Shown one piece after another: positions 49,861-62,311 of a DNA stretch of 64,000 nt. The stretch is from Gammaproteobacteria bacterium (lineage in GTDB: Bacteria > Pseudomonadota > Gammaproteobacteria > Steroidobacterales > Rariloculaceae): assembly GCA_017577365.1 (NCBI GenBank), contig PKRJ01000007.1, positions 1 to 64,000 on the forward strand, written 5' to 3'. Below the pieces are notes generated by a model that was not told the origin of the DNA, did not search any database, and worked only from the letters and a program-made list of their open reading frames with translations. The position numbers and the translations under genes were made by a program. Numbering within the stretch: position 1 is the stretch's first letter; each line of letters opens with the position of its first letter.

Positions 49861-51406
49861 CCCGCGACGCGGCGGGCGGCGGCGTCTCGGCCGACGGGCC
49901 GCGTCGCCGCCGCAGCACGACGATCCCGACCGCGAGCAACGCCCCCGTGATCACGGGCCAGTTCCCGACGACCGCATACGGCGTCGCGCCCGTGAAGCCT
50001 TGCACGACCGCCTTGAGCACCCCGGGCTCGAATTGCGGAATCGTGGACGCGACACGTCCGCGCGGATCGATGACGGCGGTGATGCCCGTGTTCGTCGAGC
50101 GCAGCAGATAGCGGCCGGCCTCCGCCGCGCGCAGACGGGCGATCTGCAGATGCTGGTGCGGCATGATGGAATCGCCGAACCACGCGTCGTTGCTCACGTT
50201 CACGAGCAGCGTCGCTTCCGGAAGGTAGTGCAGCTGCTCGGCGCCGAACAGCGCCTCGTAGCAGATCGTCACCGCGAGCCGCTCTCCCGCGACGTCGAGC
50301 GGCGGCTGGTTGCTCGGTCCGGGCTCCGCGTCGATGTGCGGCAGGTTCATCAGCCGCAAACGCTCCCGAACGAAGCCGGGCACGGGGAAATACTCGCCGA
50401 ACGGCACGAGATGCCGCTTCGTGTAGAACTGCGGCGTGTCCGTCATCGCGACGACCGAGTTCCCGAAGTCTTCCGGCGTGCCCACGAGGATGCCGAGCAC
50501 GAGCGTGCTGCCGCGCGCAGCCGTCTCCTCGGCGACGTCGCCGAGCCACCCCGAGATGTCGTCGTACAGCACCGGCATCGCGGCCTCGGGCCAGACGATC
50601 AGCCGGCTGCCCGCCGCCTGCCGCGTCAGGCTGCGATACAGGTTGAGCGTCGGCGCGAGCTGCGACGGCTGCCATTTGAGGTCTTGCGGGATCGCGCCTT
50701 GCACGAGCGCGACGCTGACGGGCTCGTCCTTCGGCTGGGTGAAATCGACGCCGCGGATCGCGAAAGCGCCGAGCCACACGAGCGCGGCCACTGCGCCGGC
50801 GATGACGCGGGCGCGCCGATCGCCGAGCGCGAGCGTCACGAGCGCGCCCGCCGTGACGACGACGGCCCAGCTCATCGCGTGCAGGCCGCCGACGGGAGCG
50901 AGGGCCATGAGCCACGAGTCGGTTTGGCTATAACCCGCCGAGAGCCAGCCGAACCCGGTAAAGATCCAACCGCGCAGCCACTCGATCAGCACCCATAGCG
51001 CGGGCAGCGCAACGAGCCACGAAACGGCGCCGGACGTGATCTGGAGCCGGGCCGCGAGCGCGCCCGTGACCGCGGGAAACAGCGCGAGGACCGTGACGAA
51101 GAGGAGCGTCATCGATCCAGCGATCAGCGGATGCAGCAAGCCGTACGTGTTGAGGCTGACGTAGACCCAGTGAACGCCGCCGAGGAAGCTCGCGAGCCCG
51201 TAGACGAGCCCGAGCCGGAACGCGCGCGACGGCCGCTCGCCGCGCCACAGCGCGAACAGCAGCGCGTACGACAGCGGCGCGAGCGGAAACACGCCGAACG
51301 GCGCGAACGCGAACGGCAGCACGGCGCCCGACGCCGCTGCGATGCCGAGCTTCGCGGCCCGCGTCTGGGCTCGCTCCGCTCCGATCTCACGTACGTGAAC
51401 GTTCAT
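49838..51406 (-). CDS. lnt: Apolipoprotein N-acyltransferase Lnt
   Basis: Lnt adds the third acyl chain to lipoproteins in the inner membrane. The 522-residue protein has about six N-terminal membrane helices, then a nitrilase-like domain with the triad Glu in VWPEAAMPV, Lys in YTKRHLVPFGEYFPVP and Cys in TICYEALFGAE, and a C-terminal helix. It is downstream of corC in the miaB-ybeZ-ybeY-corC-lnt order of E. coli. The last 23 bases overlap leuS on the other strand. Confidence 0.96.
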   Translation of the reverse strand: MNVHVREIGAERAQTRAAKLGIAAASGAVLPFAFAPFGVFPLAPLSYALLFALWRGERPSRAFRLGLVYGLASFLGGVHWVYVSLNTYGLLHPLIAGSMTLLFVTVLALFPAVTGALAARLQITSGAVSWLVALPALWVLIEWLRGWIFTGFGWLSAGYSQTDSWLMALAPVGGLHAMSWAVVVTAGALVTLALGDRRARVIAGAVAALVWLGAFAIRGVDFTQPKDEPVSVALVQGAIPQDLKWQPSQLAPTLNLYRSLTRQAAGSRLIVWPEAAMPVLYDDISGWLGDVAEETAARGSTLVLGILVGTPEDFGNSVVAMTDTPQFYTKRHLVPFGEYFPVPGFVRERLRLMNLPHIDAEPGPSNQPPLDVAGERLAVTICYEALFGAEQLHYLPEATLLVNVSNDAWFGDSIMPHQHLQIARLRAAEAGRYLLRSTNTGITAVIDPRGRVASTIPQFEPGVLKAVVQGFTGATPYAVVGNWPVITGALLAVGIVVLRRRRGPSAETPPPAASRASPRRRS

Positions 51407-51510
51407 GCGCTCGAAGCCGCCCGTTCAGACCATGATGCGACGCGCCCGCGGATCTCGGCGCCTTTTTGCGCGAAGACCGTCACCGCGCAGCGAACGGCGG
51501 CGCGCGTCGG

Positions 51511-52374
51511 TCAGTCGCCGTTCCCGCCGCGCGGCAGACGCGTGACCTCGACGATCTGGATTCGGCGCCGGTCGCCGCGAACGACCTTGAAGCGAAAGCC
51601 GCCGAAGTCGAGCTGCTCGCCGCGGCGCGGCAACCGGCCGAGCTCGTGCATGATCAGCCCGCCGACGGTGTCGTATTCCTCGTCGCTCAGGTCGGACTCG
51701 AAGTACTCGTTGAAGTCTTCGATCCGCGTCAGCCCGAGCACGTGGTAGCGGCCGTCGCCCTGGTCCTGGATATACGCGGCTTCCTCGTGGTCGTGCTCGT
51801 CGTCGATCTCGCCGACGATCTGCTCGAGCACGTCCTCGATCGTCGCGAGCCCGGACACGCCGCCGTACTCGTCGACGACGATCGCCATGTGATTGTGACT
51901 TTGCCGGAACTCCGCGAGCAGCGTGTTCAGCCGCTTGCTTTCCGGGATGAAGACGGCGGGCCGGAGCAGCGGCTCGAGGTCGATCGAGTCGATCTGCTTG
52001 CCGAAATACTTCAAGAGATCCTTCGCGAGCAGGATGCCGACGACCTCGTCGCGATCCTCGCCGATCACGGGGAAGCGCGAATGGCCGGACTCGACGATGG
52101 TCTTGATCAGGCTCTCGAGCGGCTCGTCCTTCTCGAGGACGACCATCTGCGAGCGCGGCACCATGATGTCGCGCACCTGGGTCTGCGAGACCTCGAGCAC
52201 GCCCTGGAGCATCGCGTACTCGTCCGCGGCGAGCAGACCGCGATGGCGGCTCTCGGCAAGGAACGCGGCGATCTCTTCGCGGCCTTTGAGCTCGTCGGCG
52301 CGGCCGTGGAACAGGCGCGCCCACCAACCGGTCAGGCCTGGGCCGTCGCTAGTGGAGGGCAAATCGTCGGACAT
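51511..52374 (-). CDS. corC: CorC-type CBS-domain protein (YbeX)
   Basis: CorC/YbeX is implicated in Mg2+/Co2+ efflux and, with YbeY, in ribosome biogenesis. The 287-residue protein has two CBS domains (about 65-185; DIMVPRSQMVVLEKDE and FIPESKRLNTLLAEFR) and a CorC_HlyC transporter-associated domain (about 200-280; LSDEEYDTVGGLIMHELGRLP). No membrane segment is visible, so it is cytoplasmic or peripheral. It lies 33 bases downstream of ybeY. Confidence 0.94.
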   Translation of the reverse strand: MSDDLPSTSDGPGLTGWWARLFHGRADELKGREEIAAFLAESRHRGLLAADEYAMLQGVLEVSQTQVRDIMVPRSQMVVLEKDEPLESLIKTIVESGHSRFPVIGEDRDEVVGILLAKDLLKYFGKQIDSIDLEPLLRPAVFIPESKRLNTLLAEFRQSHNHMAIVVDEYGGVSGLATIEDVLEQIVGEIDDEHDHEEAAYIQDQGDGRYHVLGLTRIEDFNEYFESDLSDEEYDTVGGLIMHELGRLPRRGEQLDFGGFRFKVVRGDRRRIQIVEVTRLPRGGNGD

Positions 52375-52407
52375 CGAATGAACCGTATATTGGGGGCTCG
52401 AACGGGC

Positions 52408-52899
52408 TCATTCAAGCGCCCGCACGGCCCGCTCGGCCTCGTACGGGTCGCCGAAGCCGAACTCGGCGAGGATCTCCCGCTCGCGGGCTTCCATGATCTC
52501 GGCGTCCGCGTCCTCCTCGTGGTCGTAGCCGACGAGGTGCAGCGCGCCGTGCACGACGAGGTGCGCGAAATGCGCCTCGAGCGTCTTGCCCTGCTCCGCC
52601 GCCTCGCGCTCGACGACCGGCGCGCAGACGACGATATCGCCGAGCGGCGGCGGCTCGTCGCCGGGCAGGGGCACGTCGAGCTCCGCGGGGAACGATAGGA
52701 CGTTCGTCGGGCCGGTCTTGCCGCGGTAGCGCTGGTTCAGCGCCGCCGACTCGGCCTCGTCGACGATCCGCACCGTGATCTCCCCGCCGCGACCGGCGCC
52801 CGCGGCGGCCGCCGCCCAACGCCGGATCGCCGCGGTCCCTGGAAGCCACGCCGGTTTCACCGCGCGCTGCACGAGCACACGAAGGGGGGCGCTGCTCAT
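52408..52899 (-). CDS. ybeY: Endoribonuclease YbeY
   Basis: YbeY is a zinc-dependent single-strand RNase for 16S rRNA 3' maturation and 70S quality control. The 163-residue protein has the metal motif HGALHLVGYDHE (HxxxHxxGYDH), preceded by RYRGKTGPTNVLSFP and LGDIVVCAPVV. The ATG overlaps the ybeZ stop by 4 bases, and it is coupled to phoH-like ybeZ as in most bacteria. Confidence 0.97.
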   Translation of the reverse strand: MSSAPLRVLVQRAVKPAWLPGTAAIRRWAAAAAGAGRGGEITVRIVDEAESAALNQRYRGKTGPTNVLSFPAELDVPLPGDEPPPLGDIVVCAPVVEREAAEQGKTLEAHFAHLVVHGALHLVGYDHEEDADAEIMEAREREILAEFGFGDPYEAERAVRALE

Positions 52900-53885
52900 G
52901 GAGTCCGTTCGCGGCGGCGCCGCGCGCGCTCCTCCTCCTTCGCATAGGCCGCGACGATCGCCTGCACGAGCGGGTGGCGGACGACGTCGCTCGAGTCGAA
53001 GTCGACGAACGCGATCCCCGGGACGCCGCGCAGCACGCGCGACGCCTGCTTCAGGCCCGATTCGCGTCCGGGCGGCAGGTCGGTCTGCGTGATGTCGCCG
53101 GTGACGACCGCGCGCGAGCCGAAACCGATCCGAGTCAGGAACATCTTCATCTGCTCCGGCGTCGTGTTCTGCGCCTCGTCGAGGATCACGAACGCCTCGT
53201 TCAACGTCCTGCCGCGCATGAACGCGAGCGGCGCGATCTCGATGACCTGCCGTTCCACGAGGCGCGCGACGCGATCGAACCCGAGCATCTCGTAGAGCGC
53301 GTCGTACATCGGCCGCAGATAAGGATCGACCTTCTGCGACATGTCGCCCGGCAGGAAGCCCAGGCGCTCGCCGGCCTCCACGGCCGGACGGACGAGCACC
53401 ATGCGCCGCACCGAGTCCGACATCAGCGCCTCGACTCCGGCGGCCACGGCCATATACGTCTTGCCGGTCCCGGCGGGCCCGATGCCGAACGTCAGGTCGT
53501 ATTGGCGCATCGCGCGCGCGTACTCGGCCTGGTGCGCACCGCGCGCGCGCACCTCGCGCCGCCGCGTGTGGATCACGGAATCGTCGTCGCGCCGCGCGCC
53601 CGGGCGCGCATGCTCGACGAGCGACAGGTGCACACGCTCGGGGTCGAGCTGGTCCCGCTCGGTCGCGGCGAATAGATCCTCGAGCACGGCGCGCGCCCTG
53701 TCGACGCCTTCCTGCGAACCCACGAGCTCGAAGCGGTTGCCGCGGTTCTTGATCCGCACGTCGAGCCGCTGCTCGATGAGCCGCAGATGCTCGTCGAGCT
53801 GGCCGGTCAGGTTCGCGAGGCGCCGGTGGTCGTCCGGAACCAGCAGCAACTCCGCGCGGTATTCGGTTGTCTGCGTCTCAGGCAA
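52896..53885 (-). CDS. ybeZ: PhoH-like ATPase YbeZ
   Basis: YbeZ is a PhoH-type ATPase that works with YbeY, probably as an RNA helicase-like partner. The 329-residue protein has Walker A GPAGTGKTYMA (about residues 136-146), Walker B FVILDEAQNT, and QMKMFLTRIGFGSRAVVTGD. An N-terminal KH-like region (about 15-80) is present. The ORF overlaps miaB by 8 bases and ybeY by 4. Confidence 0.96.
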   Translation of the reverse strand: MPETQTTEYRAELLLVPDDHRRLANLTGQLDEHLRLIEQRLDVRIKNRGNRFELVGSQEGVDRARAVLEDLFAATERDQLDPERVHLSLVEHARPGARRDDDSVIHTRRREVRARGAHQAEYARAMRQYDLTFGIGPAGTGKTYMAVAAGVEALMSDSVRRMVLVRPAVEAGERLGFLPGDMSQKVDPYLRPMYDALYEMLGFDRVARLVERQVIEIAPLAFMRGRTLNEAFVILDEAQNTTPEQMKMFLTRIGFGSRAVVTGDITQTDLPPGRESGLKQASRVLRGVPGIAFVDFDSSDVVRHPLVQAIVAAYAKEEERARRRRERTP

Positions 53886-55227
53886 TGGACTTCAGCAGCT
53901 CTCCCTGCTCGAGTCGTCCTCTCAGGGAGTTCGGCAAGGCCTCGGTGATGCGCACGTCGACGAACTCGCCGACGAGGGCGGGATCGCCCGCGAAGTTGAC
54001 CCAACGGTTGTTCTCGGTGCGGCCGGCGATTTCCCGCGGCGACTTCTTGGACGTTCGCTCGACGAGCACGCGCTGCACGGTCCCGACCATGCTCCGGCTG
54101 ATCGCGGCCGCCTGCGTCGAGATCAGCGCTTGAAGCCGCTCGAGCCGCGCCTGCGCGACGTCACGAGGCACCATGTTGCCCATCGCCGCGGCCGGCGTGC
54201 CGGGCCGGGGGCTATAGATGAAGCTGAACGATTGATCGAAGCCGACGGCCTGGATCAAGTCCAGCGTCGCCTCGAAGTCCGCGTCGGTCTCGCCGGGGAA
54301 GCCAACGATGAAGTCCGACGAGATCGAGATCCCGGGCCGCACCTGCTTCAGCCGTTCGATCTTGCGCAAATACTCCGCCGCCGTGTGACCGCGCTTCATC
54401 GCGGCGAGGATCCGATCCGAGCCGCTCTGCACGGGGAGATGCAGATAGCTTGCCAGCTTCGGCACCTCGCCGTACACGTCGATCAGCGCGTCCGTGAACT
54501 CGACCGGATGGGACGTCGTGAAGCGGATCCGCTCGATGCCGTCGATCGCCGCGATGTAGTGGATCAGCGTCGCGAGATCCGCGGTGCCGCCGTCGTGCGT
54601 CGGGCCGCGGTAGGCGTTCACGTTCTGGCCGAGCAGATTGATTTCTTTCACGCCGAGCTCGGCGAGCCGGTAGGCCTCGGCGACCACGTCGTCGAGCGGG
54701 CGGCTGATCTCCTCGCCGCGCGTGTACGGCACGACGCAGAAGGTGCAGTACTTGCTGCAGCCTTCCATGACCGACAGGAACGCCGTGGCCGGCGAGCTTT
54801 TCGGCTCCGGGAGCCGGTCGAATTTCTCGATCTCGGGGAAGCTGACGTCGACGACGCCGCGGCGGCCCGCGCGGACCTGCGCGATCATCTCGGGCAGGCG
54901 GTGCAACGTCTGCGGGCCGAAGACGATGTCCACGAACGGCGCGCGCTTCAGGATCGCCTCGCCCTCCTGGCTCGCGACGCAGCCGCCGACGCCGATGATC
55001 GTGTGCGGATTCGCCGCCTTGTGCTGCCGCCACAACCCGAGCAGCGAGAAGACCTTCTCCTGGGCCTTCTCGCGGACCGAGCACGTGTTGAGCAGCAGAA
55101 TATCCGCATCGTCCGGCCGCTCCGCCGGCGTCGCGCCGAACGATTCCGCGAGCACGTCGGCCATCTTCGCCGAGTCGTACTCGTTCATTTGGCAGCCGAA
55201 CGTCTGGATGTAGAAGCGCCGCGCCAC
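53878..55227 (-). CDS. miaB: tRNA-2-methylthio-N6-isopentenyladenosine synthase MiaB
   Basis: MiaB adds the methylthio group to i6A37 in tRNAs reading UNN codons. The 449-residue protein has the N-terminal UPF0004 domain with three Cys near 12, 49 and 83 (GCQMNEYDS, NTCSVREKA, GVGGCVASQ), the radical-SAM motif GCSKYCTFCVVPYTRG, and a TRAM domain near 380-445. The start is GTG. It leads the ybeZ-ybeY-corC-lnt series. Confidence 0.97.
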   Translation of the reverse strand: MARRFYIQTFGCQMNEYDSAKMADVLAESFGATPAERPDDADILLLNTCSVREKAQEKVFSLLGLWRQHKAANPHTIIGVGGCVASQEGEAILKRAPFVDIVFGPQTLHRLPEMIAQVRAGRRGVVDVSFPEIEKFDRLPEPKSSPATAFLSVMEGCSKYCTFCVVPYTRGEEISRPLDDVVAEAYRLAELGVKEINLLGQNVNAYRGPTHDGGTADLATLIHYIAAIDGIERIRFTTSHPVEFTDALIDVYGEVPKLASYLHLPVQSGSDRILAAMKRGHTAAEYLRKIERLKQVRPGISISSDFIVGFPGETDADFEATLDLIQAVGFDQSFSFIYSPRPGTPAAAMGNMVPRDVAQARLERLQALISTQAAAISRSMVGTVQRVLVERTSKKSPREIAGRTENNRWVNFAGDPALVGEFVDVRITEALPNSLRGRLEQGELLKSIA

Positions 55228-55338
55228 GCTAGGGTCGTCCTCCGAGATCGAAGCCGGTCAGCGAGCCGTTAGAGCCTAACGCGCCGCCCCGGTCTCCGCT
55301 ACCGGACGCGCCGCGGAAAGCACGTCCGGGCATTCGGA

Positions 55339-55764
55339 TCAGAATGGTATATCGTCGTCGAAATCCTCGACCGGAGGCGGCTCGTTGGACGGCGCGGCCT
55401 GCGCTCGGGCCGGCGCGCCGGCGCCGGGGCGGCCGCCGAGCATCTGCATGTCGTTCGCGATGATCTCGGTGGTATACCGATCGTTACCGTCACGATCCTG
55501 CCATTTTCGCGTACGCAGACGGCCTTCGATGTAGACCTGAGAGCCCTTGCGCAGGTATTCCGCCGCGATTTCCGCGAGCCGGCCGAACAAAGCGACGTTG
55601 TGCCACTCCGTCCGCTCCTGCTGCTCGCCCGTCTCCTTGTCTCTCCAGGACTCGCTGGTCGCGAGGCGCAGGTTCGTGACCGCGCTGCCGCTCGGCATAT
55701 AGCGCGTCTCGGGATCGGCACCGAGATGGCCGATCAGAATGACCTTGTTGATGCCTCTCGCCAT
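55339..55764 (-). CDS. ssb: Single-stranded DNA-binding protein
   Basis: SSB coats single-stranded DNA at forks and recruits repair proteins through its tail. The 141-residue protein has the OB fold (about 4-110, INKVILIGHLGADPE, TEWHNVALFGRLAEIAAEYL) and the C-terminal acidic tip DDDIPF, which binds partners. A GGAGC precedes the ATG. It is shorter than E. coli SSB (178) because the Gly/Pro linker is only about 25 residues. It diverges from uvrA, the usual arrangement. Confidence 0.96.
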   Translation of the reverse strand: MARGINKVILIGHLGADPETRYMPSGSAVTNLRLATSESWRDKETGEQQERTEWHNVALFGRLAEIAAEYLRKGSQVYIEGRLRTRKWQDRDGNDRYTTEIIANDMQMLGGRPGAGAPARAQAAPSNEPPPVEDFDDDIPF

Positions 55765-55973
55765 CGGAGCTCCTGCGTGGGCTTTGAATGCTAGCTCTAA
55801 AACGGAACGGCCGGACGAAGCTCGCGCTTCGCGTGAGTCGGTCATAGTCCGGGAAGCACCCCCGGTTGGCGGCATTGTACATGCCGCCGCTCGGAACTCA
55901 CGAGCCCGTTTCCGGGCAGAAACGCACGCTTCGTCGAAAACGGCCGATATCCGAGTCGCCTCGGCCGGTCGTT

Positions 55974-56003
55974 TTGCGCCGCGGAGGACGCGCGTCGTAT
56001 AGT
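55974..56003 (+). promoter_or_regulatory. Promoter of uvrA
   Basis: TTGCGC (55974-55979), 18 bases, then TATAGT (55998-56003) lies 41 bases before the uvrA ATG. No LexA-like box is evident, so SOS control of uvrA or ssb cannot be claimed. Confidence 0.5.
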
Positions 56004-56044
56004 TTCCGGTTACTCCGAATCCTGCCGGCCCCGGGCCCATCCCC

Positions 56045-58921
<2,877 letters not shown>

Positions 58922-58944
58922 GGGCCGAACGTGGGGGGAGGGTC

Positions 58945-59694
58945 ATGCCGAGGATCGCCGCGCTTCGTTCATCGCTCGCGGCGGCGTGCGCCGCGGCCGC
59001 GCTCGCCGCGGCCGGCACCGCTCGTGCGCAGGACGCCGCAGAGCTGCTAGAGCCGATCGCGGCCGCGCTCGCGCTCGAGCGCGTCGCCACGCTTATCGTC
59101 GTCGGGTCCGGCTCGGGCTACGAGCCGATACCGGCGGACGAATACGCGAAGCTCGCGGCCGCGGCGGCGCCGGATCCGGCGAGAGCGAACGATCCGCTAT
59201 ACGTCCCGCCGCCTCCGCCCCCGACCCGCCGCCATTACCGCGTTCCGCGCGAGACGCGCGCGCTCGATCTGACGAGCCGGACGCTCACGATCGAGCGAGA
59301 GCGCGGCGAGGCGATCGAGCGGCGAACGGTCGGTCGCGATGCGCCGTGGAGCGAGCGGCACCGCTACTGGCTGACGCCGCACGCGTTCGTGCGCGGCGCG
59401 CTCGCGGGACCCGCCGAGGTTTCGGCGGGAGAGATCGACGGCAAGCCCCACCGCGTCGTGAGCTTCACGCCGGACGACGGGGCCGAGATCCGCGGCTTCG
59501 TCGACGATTCCGATCGCCTGGTCAGGCTGCAGACGACGATCGAGGCCGGCGGTCCGATCACGGTCGAGACGAGCTTCCTTCACTGGGAAGCGCGCGGCGG
59601 GATCGAATTCCCGACGACGTGGATCCGACGCGAGAACGGCGAGCTCGCCGAAGTCTTGATCGTGCGCGAGGTCGACGCTCGCGCGCCGCGCTGA
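58945..59694 (+). CDS. Exported protein of unknown function
   Basis: The 249-residue protein has a signal peptide (about 1-26, cleaved at ARA-QD) and no recognised domain. A proline-rich stretch (VPPPPPPTRRH, about 91-101) follows an Ala-rich segment. The C-terminal half has beta-strand character (RVVSFTPDDGAEIRGFVDDSD, then FPTTWIRRENGEL). A strong GGGGGGAGG ribosome-binding site precedes the ATG. It follows uvrA by 23 bases and ends 3 bases before the convergent trpS. I cannot name a family; an outer-envelope or lipid-binding role is a guess only. Confidence 0.78.
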   Translation: MPRIAALRSSLAAACAAAALAAAGTARAQDAAELLEPIAAALALERVATLIVVGSGSGYEPIPADEYAKLAAAAAPDPARANDPLYVPPPPPPTRRHYRVPRETRALDLTSRTLTIERERGEAIERRTVGRDAPWSERHRYWLTPHAFVRGALAGPAEVSAGEIDGKPHRVVSFTPDDGAEIRGFVDDSDRLVRLQTTIEAGGPITVETSFLHWEARGGIEFPTTWIRRENGELAEVLIVREVDARAPR

Positions 59695-59697
59695 GCG

Positions 59698-60702
59698 CTA
59701 TCCCAGCGGCCTCACGCCGACCGCGTAGCGGATCTCGTCGAGGAACGGACGGCTCACGGCGCGGGCCTTCTCCGCGCCCTTGCGCAGGACGCGCTCGACC
59801 TCCTCGGGCGACGCGATGAGCCGCTCGTACTCGGCGCGCGCGTCGGCGAGATGGGCATCGATGTACTCGAACAGGATCTGCTTCATCTCGCCCCAGCCGA
59901 TGCCTTCGGCGTATCTCGCGCGAATCGCCGCCGTTTCCTCCGGCGTCGCGAACGCGCGATAGATCGCGAAGAGCGCGCTCTCGTCCGGATTCTTGGGCTC
60001 GCCGGGCGGCTGCGAGTTCGTCTTGATCTTCATGATCAGCTTGCGGAGCTCGTCGCGCGGCGCGAAGAGCGGGATCGTATTGTTGTAGCTCTTCGACATC
60101 TTGCGTCCGTCGAGGCCCGGCAGGATCGCCGTATGCTCCTCGACGACCGCCTCCGGCAGCACGAAGAGCTCGCCGTAATGGTGATTGAACCGCTGCGCGA
60201 TGTCGCGCGCCATCTCGACGTGCTGGATCTGATCGCTGCCGACCGGCACCTTGTTCGTCTTGAACATGAGAATGTCTGCCGCCATCAAAATCGGGTAGCA
60301 GAAGAGCCCCATCGTCACGCCCTTGTCCGGATCGCGGTCGCCGGCCGCCTCGTTCTCCGCCACCGCGGCCTTGTACGCGTGGGCGCGATTCATCAGCCCC
60401 TTCGCGGTCATGCACGTGAGGATCCAGTTGAGCTCCATGATCTCCGGCACGTCCGACTGCCGGTAGAAGACGACGTGCTCGGGATCGAGCCCGCAAGCGA
60501 GCCACGCCGCGGCGATCTCGAGGGTCGATCGACGCAGCCTCTCGGGATCGCGGCCCTTCACGAGCGAGTGATAGTCCGCGAGAAACAGGAACGAGCGGGT
60601 GCCGGGACGCTTGCTCGCGGCGATCGCCGGCCGGATCGCGCCGACGTAGTTGCCGATATGCGGCGTACCGGTCGTCGTGATGCCCGTCAGTACGGTTTCC
60701 AT
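59698..60702 (-). CDS. trpS: Tryptophanyl-tRNA synthetase
   Basis: TrpS charges tRNA-Trp. The 334-residue protein has the HIGH-like TGTPHIGNYVGA (about residues 11-22), the specificity region SDVPEIMELNWILTC, and the KMSKS loop GRKMSKSYNNTI near residue 200. Its length is the same as E. coli TrpS (334). It converges with the exported-protein gene and diverges from pepQ; a GAGG precedes the ATG. Confidence 0.97.
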   Translation of the reverse strand: METVLTGITTTGTPHIGNYVGAIRPAIAASKRPGTRSFLFLADYHSLVKGRDPERLRRSTLEIAAAWLACGLDPEHVVFYRQSDVPEIMELNWILTCMTAKGLMNRAHAYKAAVAENEAAGDRDPDKGVTMGLFCYPILMAADILMFKTNKVPVGSDQIQHVEMARDIAQRFNHHYGELFVLPEAVVEEHTAILPGLDGRKMSKSYNNTIPLFAPRDELRKLIMKIKTNSQPPGEPKNPDESALFAIYRAFATPEETAAIRARYAEGIGWGEMKQILFEYIDAHLADARAEYERLIASPEEVERVLRKGAEKARAVSRPFLDEIRYAVGVRPLG

Positions 60703-60861
60703 GGCTCGAAATCCTCAGCTCGATAGAGTCGCCGCGTGAGCCCGCGGAGCCGCGCGGCGGAAACGGGACGGCATAGTGACGAGCGAAGCCGCCGAAGGCA
60801 AGCCGCGGCCCGTCCGAAAAGCCGCTGTTAGAATGGATCCGAATACCGCCCGGCCATTCTG

Positions 60862-62199
60862 ATGATCCAGAACGTCCAAGCCCACGACGAGCTCGCCGCG
60901 CCCTATGCCGCGCACGTCGACACGTGGATGCGGCGCGTCGAGGCCGCGCTCACGGCTTGCGGATACGATGCGCTCTGCGTCTTCGCCGGCGACGAGATCA
61001 CGCCTCCGCGCGACGACGTCGAGTATCCGTACCGCATCGAGCCGTACTTCAAGCTGTGGGTGCCGATCGACTATGCGCCGGGCTCGGCGCTGCTGCTCGT
61101 CCCGGGCCGTAAGCCGCGCCTCGCGCTCGTGCAGCCGGAGGATTTCTGGCACGCGCCGCCCGAGGATCCGAGCGGCTTCTGGACCGATCGAATCGACGTC
61201 ACGATCGTGCGGGACGCCGGCAAGACCGTCGACGCGCTCGGCCCGCTGCCGCCGCGCACCGCGGCGATCCGCGCGCGGAGCGACGACGGACGCTTCGCGG
61301 CCGTCGACGATCCCGCGCTGCTCGCGCGCCTCGACTACGCTCGGGCCGTGAAGACGGACTACGAGATCGCGTGCTTAGAGCGCGCATCGGTGCGCGCGGT
61401 GCGGGGCCACCGCGCCGTCGCGGCGGCGTTCTCGGCGGGCACGTCCGAGCTCGAGCTCGAGCGGCGCTTTCTCGAGGCCACGGAGCACCGCGAAGCGGAG
61501 CTGCCGTATCCCGCGATCATCGCGATCGACCGTCATGCGGCGATCTTGCACTACCAGAATCGCGACCGCACGGCTCCCGGGCGCGCGAACCTGCTGCTGA
61601 TCGACGCCGGCGCCGCGTTTCTCGGCTACGGCTCCGATATCACGCGCACGATCGTCCGTGACGCGCCCGAGATCGAAGCGCTCCGGGACTCCATCGACAC
61701 GCTGCAGCAGACGCTGTGCGCGGAGCTCCGCGCGGGCGTCGATTTCGTCGCGCTCCACCGGCGCGCGCACGAGCTGCTCGCCGGCGTGCTGCGCGAGCAC
61801 AGGATCGTGCTGTGCAGCGCCGAGGAGGCGCTCGAGATCGGCCTCACGCGCATCTTCTTGCCGCACGGCCTCGGTCACCTGCTCGGGCTGCAGGTCCACG
61901 ATGCCGGCGGACGCCTCGCGTCGCCCGACGGCGAGATTCGCCCGCCGCCCGAGTCCGACCCGTTCTTGCGTCTGACGCGCACCGTCGAGCCCGGGTTCGT
62001 GCTGACGATCGAGCCGGGTGTCTACTTTATTCCGGCGCTTTTGCGCACAATGGCGGCCCCGAGCCGGCGTCGCGTGAATTGGGACACGGTGGAGCGCCTG
62101 CTGCCGTTCGGCGGCATTCGCATCGAGGACGACCTGCTGGTCCAGGACGCCGGCAGCCGCAACCTGACCCGCGAGGCCTTCGCGGCGACGGCAACTTGA
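60862..62199 (+). CDS. pepQ: Xaa-Pro dipeptidase PepQ
   Basis: PepQ cleaves Xaa-Pro dipeptides and in E. coli can also hydrolyse organophosphate triesters. The 445-residue protein has the creatinase fold with metal ligands in LLLIDAGAAFLGYGSDITR (Asp), FLPHGLGHLLGLQVHDAGG (His), LTIEPGVYF (Glu) and IRIEDDLLV (Glu). The long N-terminal region (1 to about 160) matches PepQ rather than PepP. A TAGAAT element is about 28 bases upstream of the ATG. Confidence 0.95.
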   Translation: MIQNVQAHDELAAPYAAHVDTWMRRVEAALTACGYDALCVFAGDEITPPRDDVEYPYRIEPYFKLWVPIDYAPGSALLLVPGRKPRLALVQPEDFWHAPPEDPSGFWTDRIDVTIVRDAGKTVDALGPLPPRTAAIRARSDDGRFAAVDDPALLARLDYARAVKTDYEIACLERASVRAVRGHRAVAAAFSAGTSELELERRFLEATEHREAELPYPAIIAIDRHAAILHYQNRDRTAPGRANLLLIDAGAAFLGYGSDITRTIVRDAPEIEALRDSIDTLQQTLCAELRAGVDFVALHRRAHELLAGVLREHRIVLCSAEEALEIGLTRIFLPHGLGHLLGLQVHDAGGRLASPDGEIRPPPESDPFLRLTRTVEPGFVLTIEPGVYFIPALLRTMAAPSRRRVNWDTVERLLPFGGIRIEDDLLVQDAGSRNLTREAFAATAT

Positions 62200-62311
62200 C
62201 GCGCTTCGCACCCGCGCGCGCGGCACTCGTGTCCGTCCGGGCGGCCCTAGCTCGTCCAAGCGAAGCACGCATGGGCCGGCATACGCCGGCAAGAGAGGAA
62301 CGACTGCAGTT

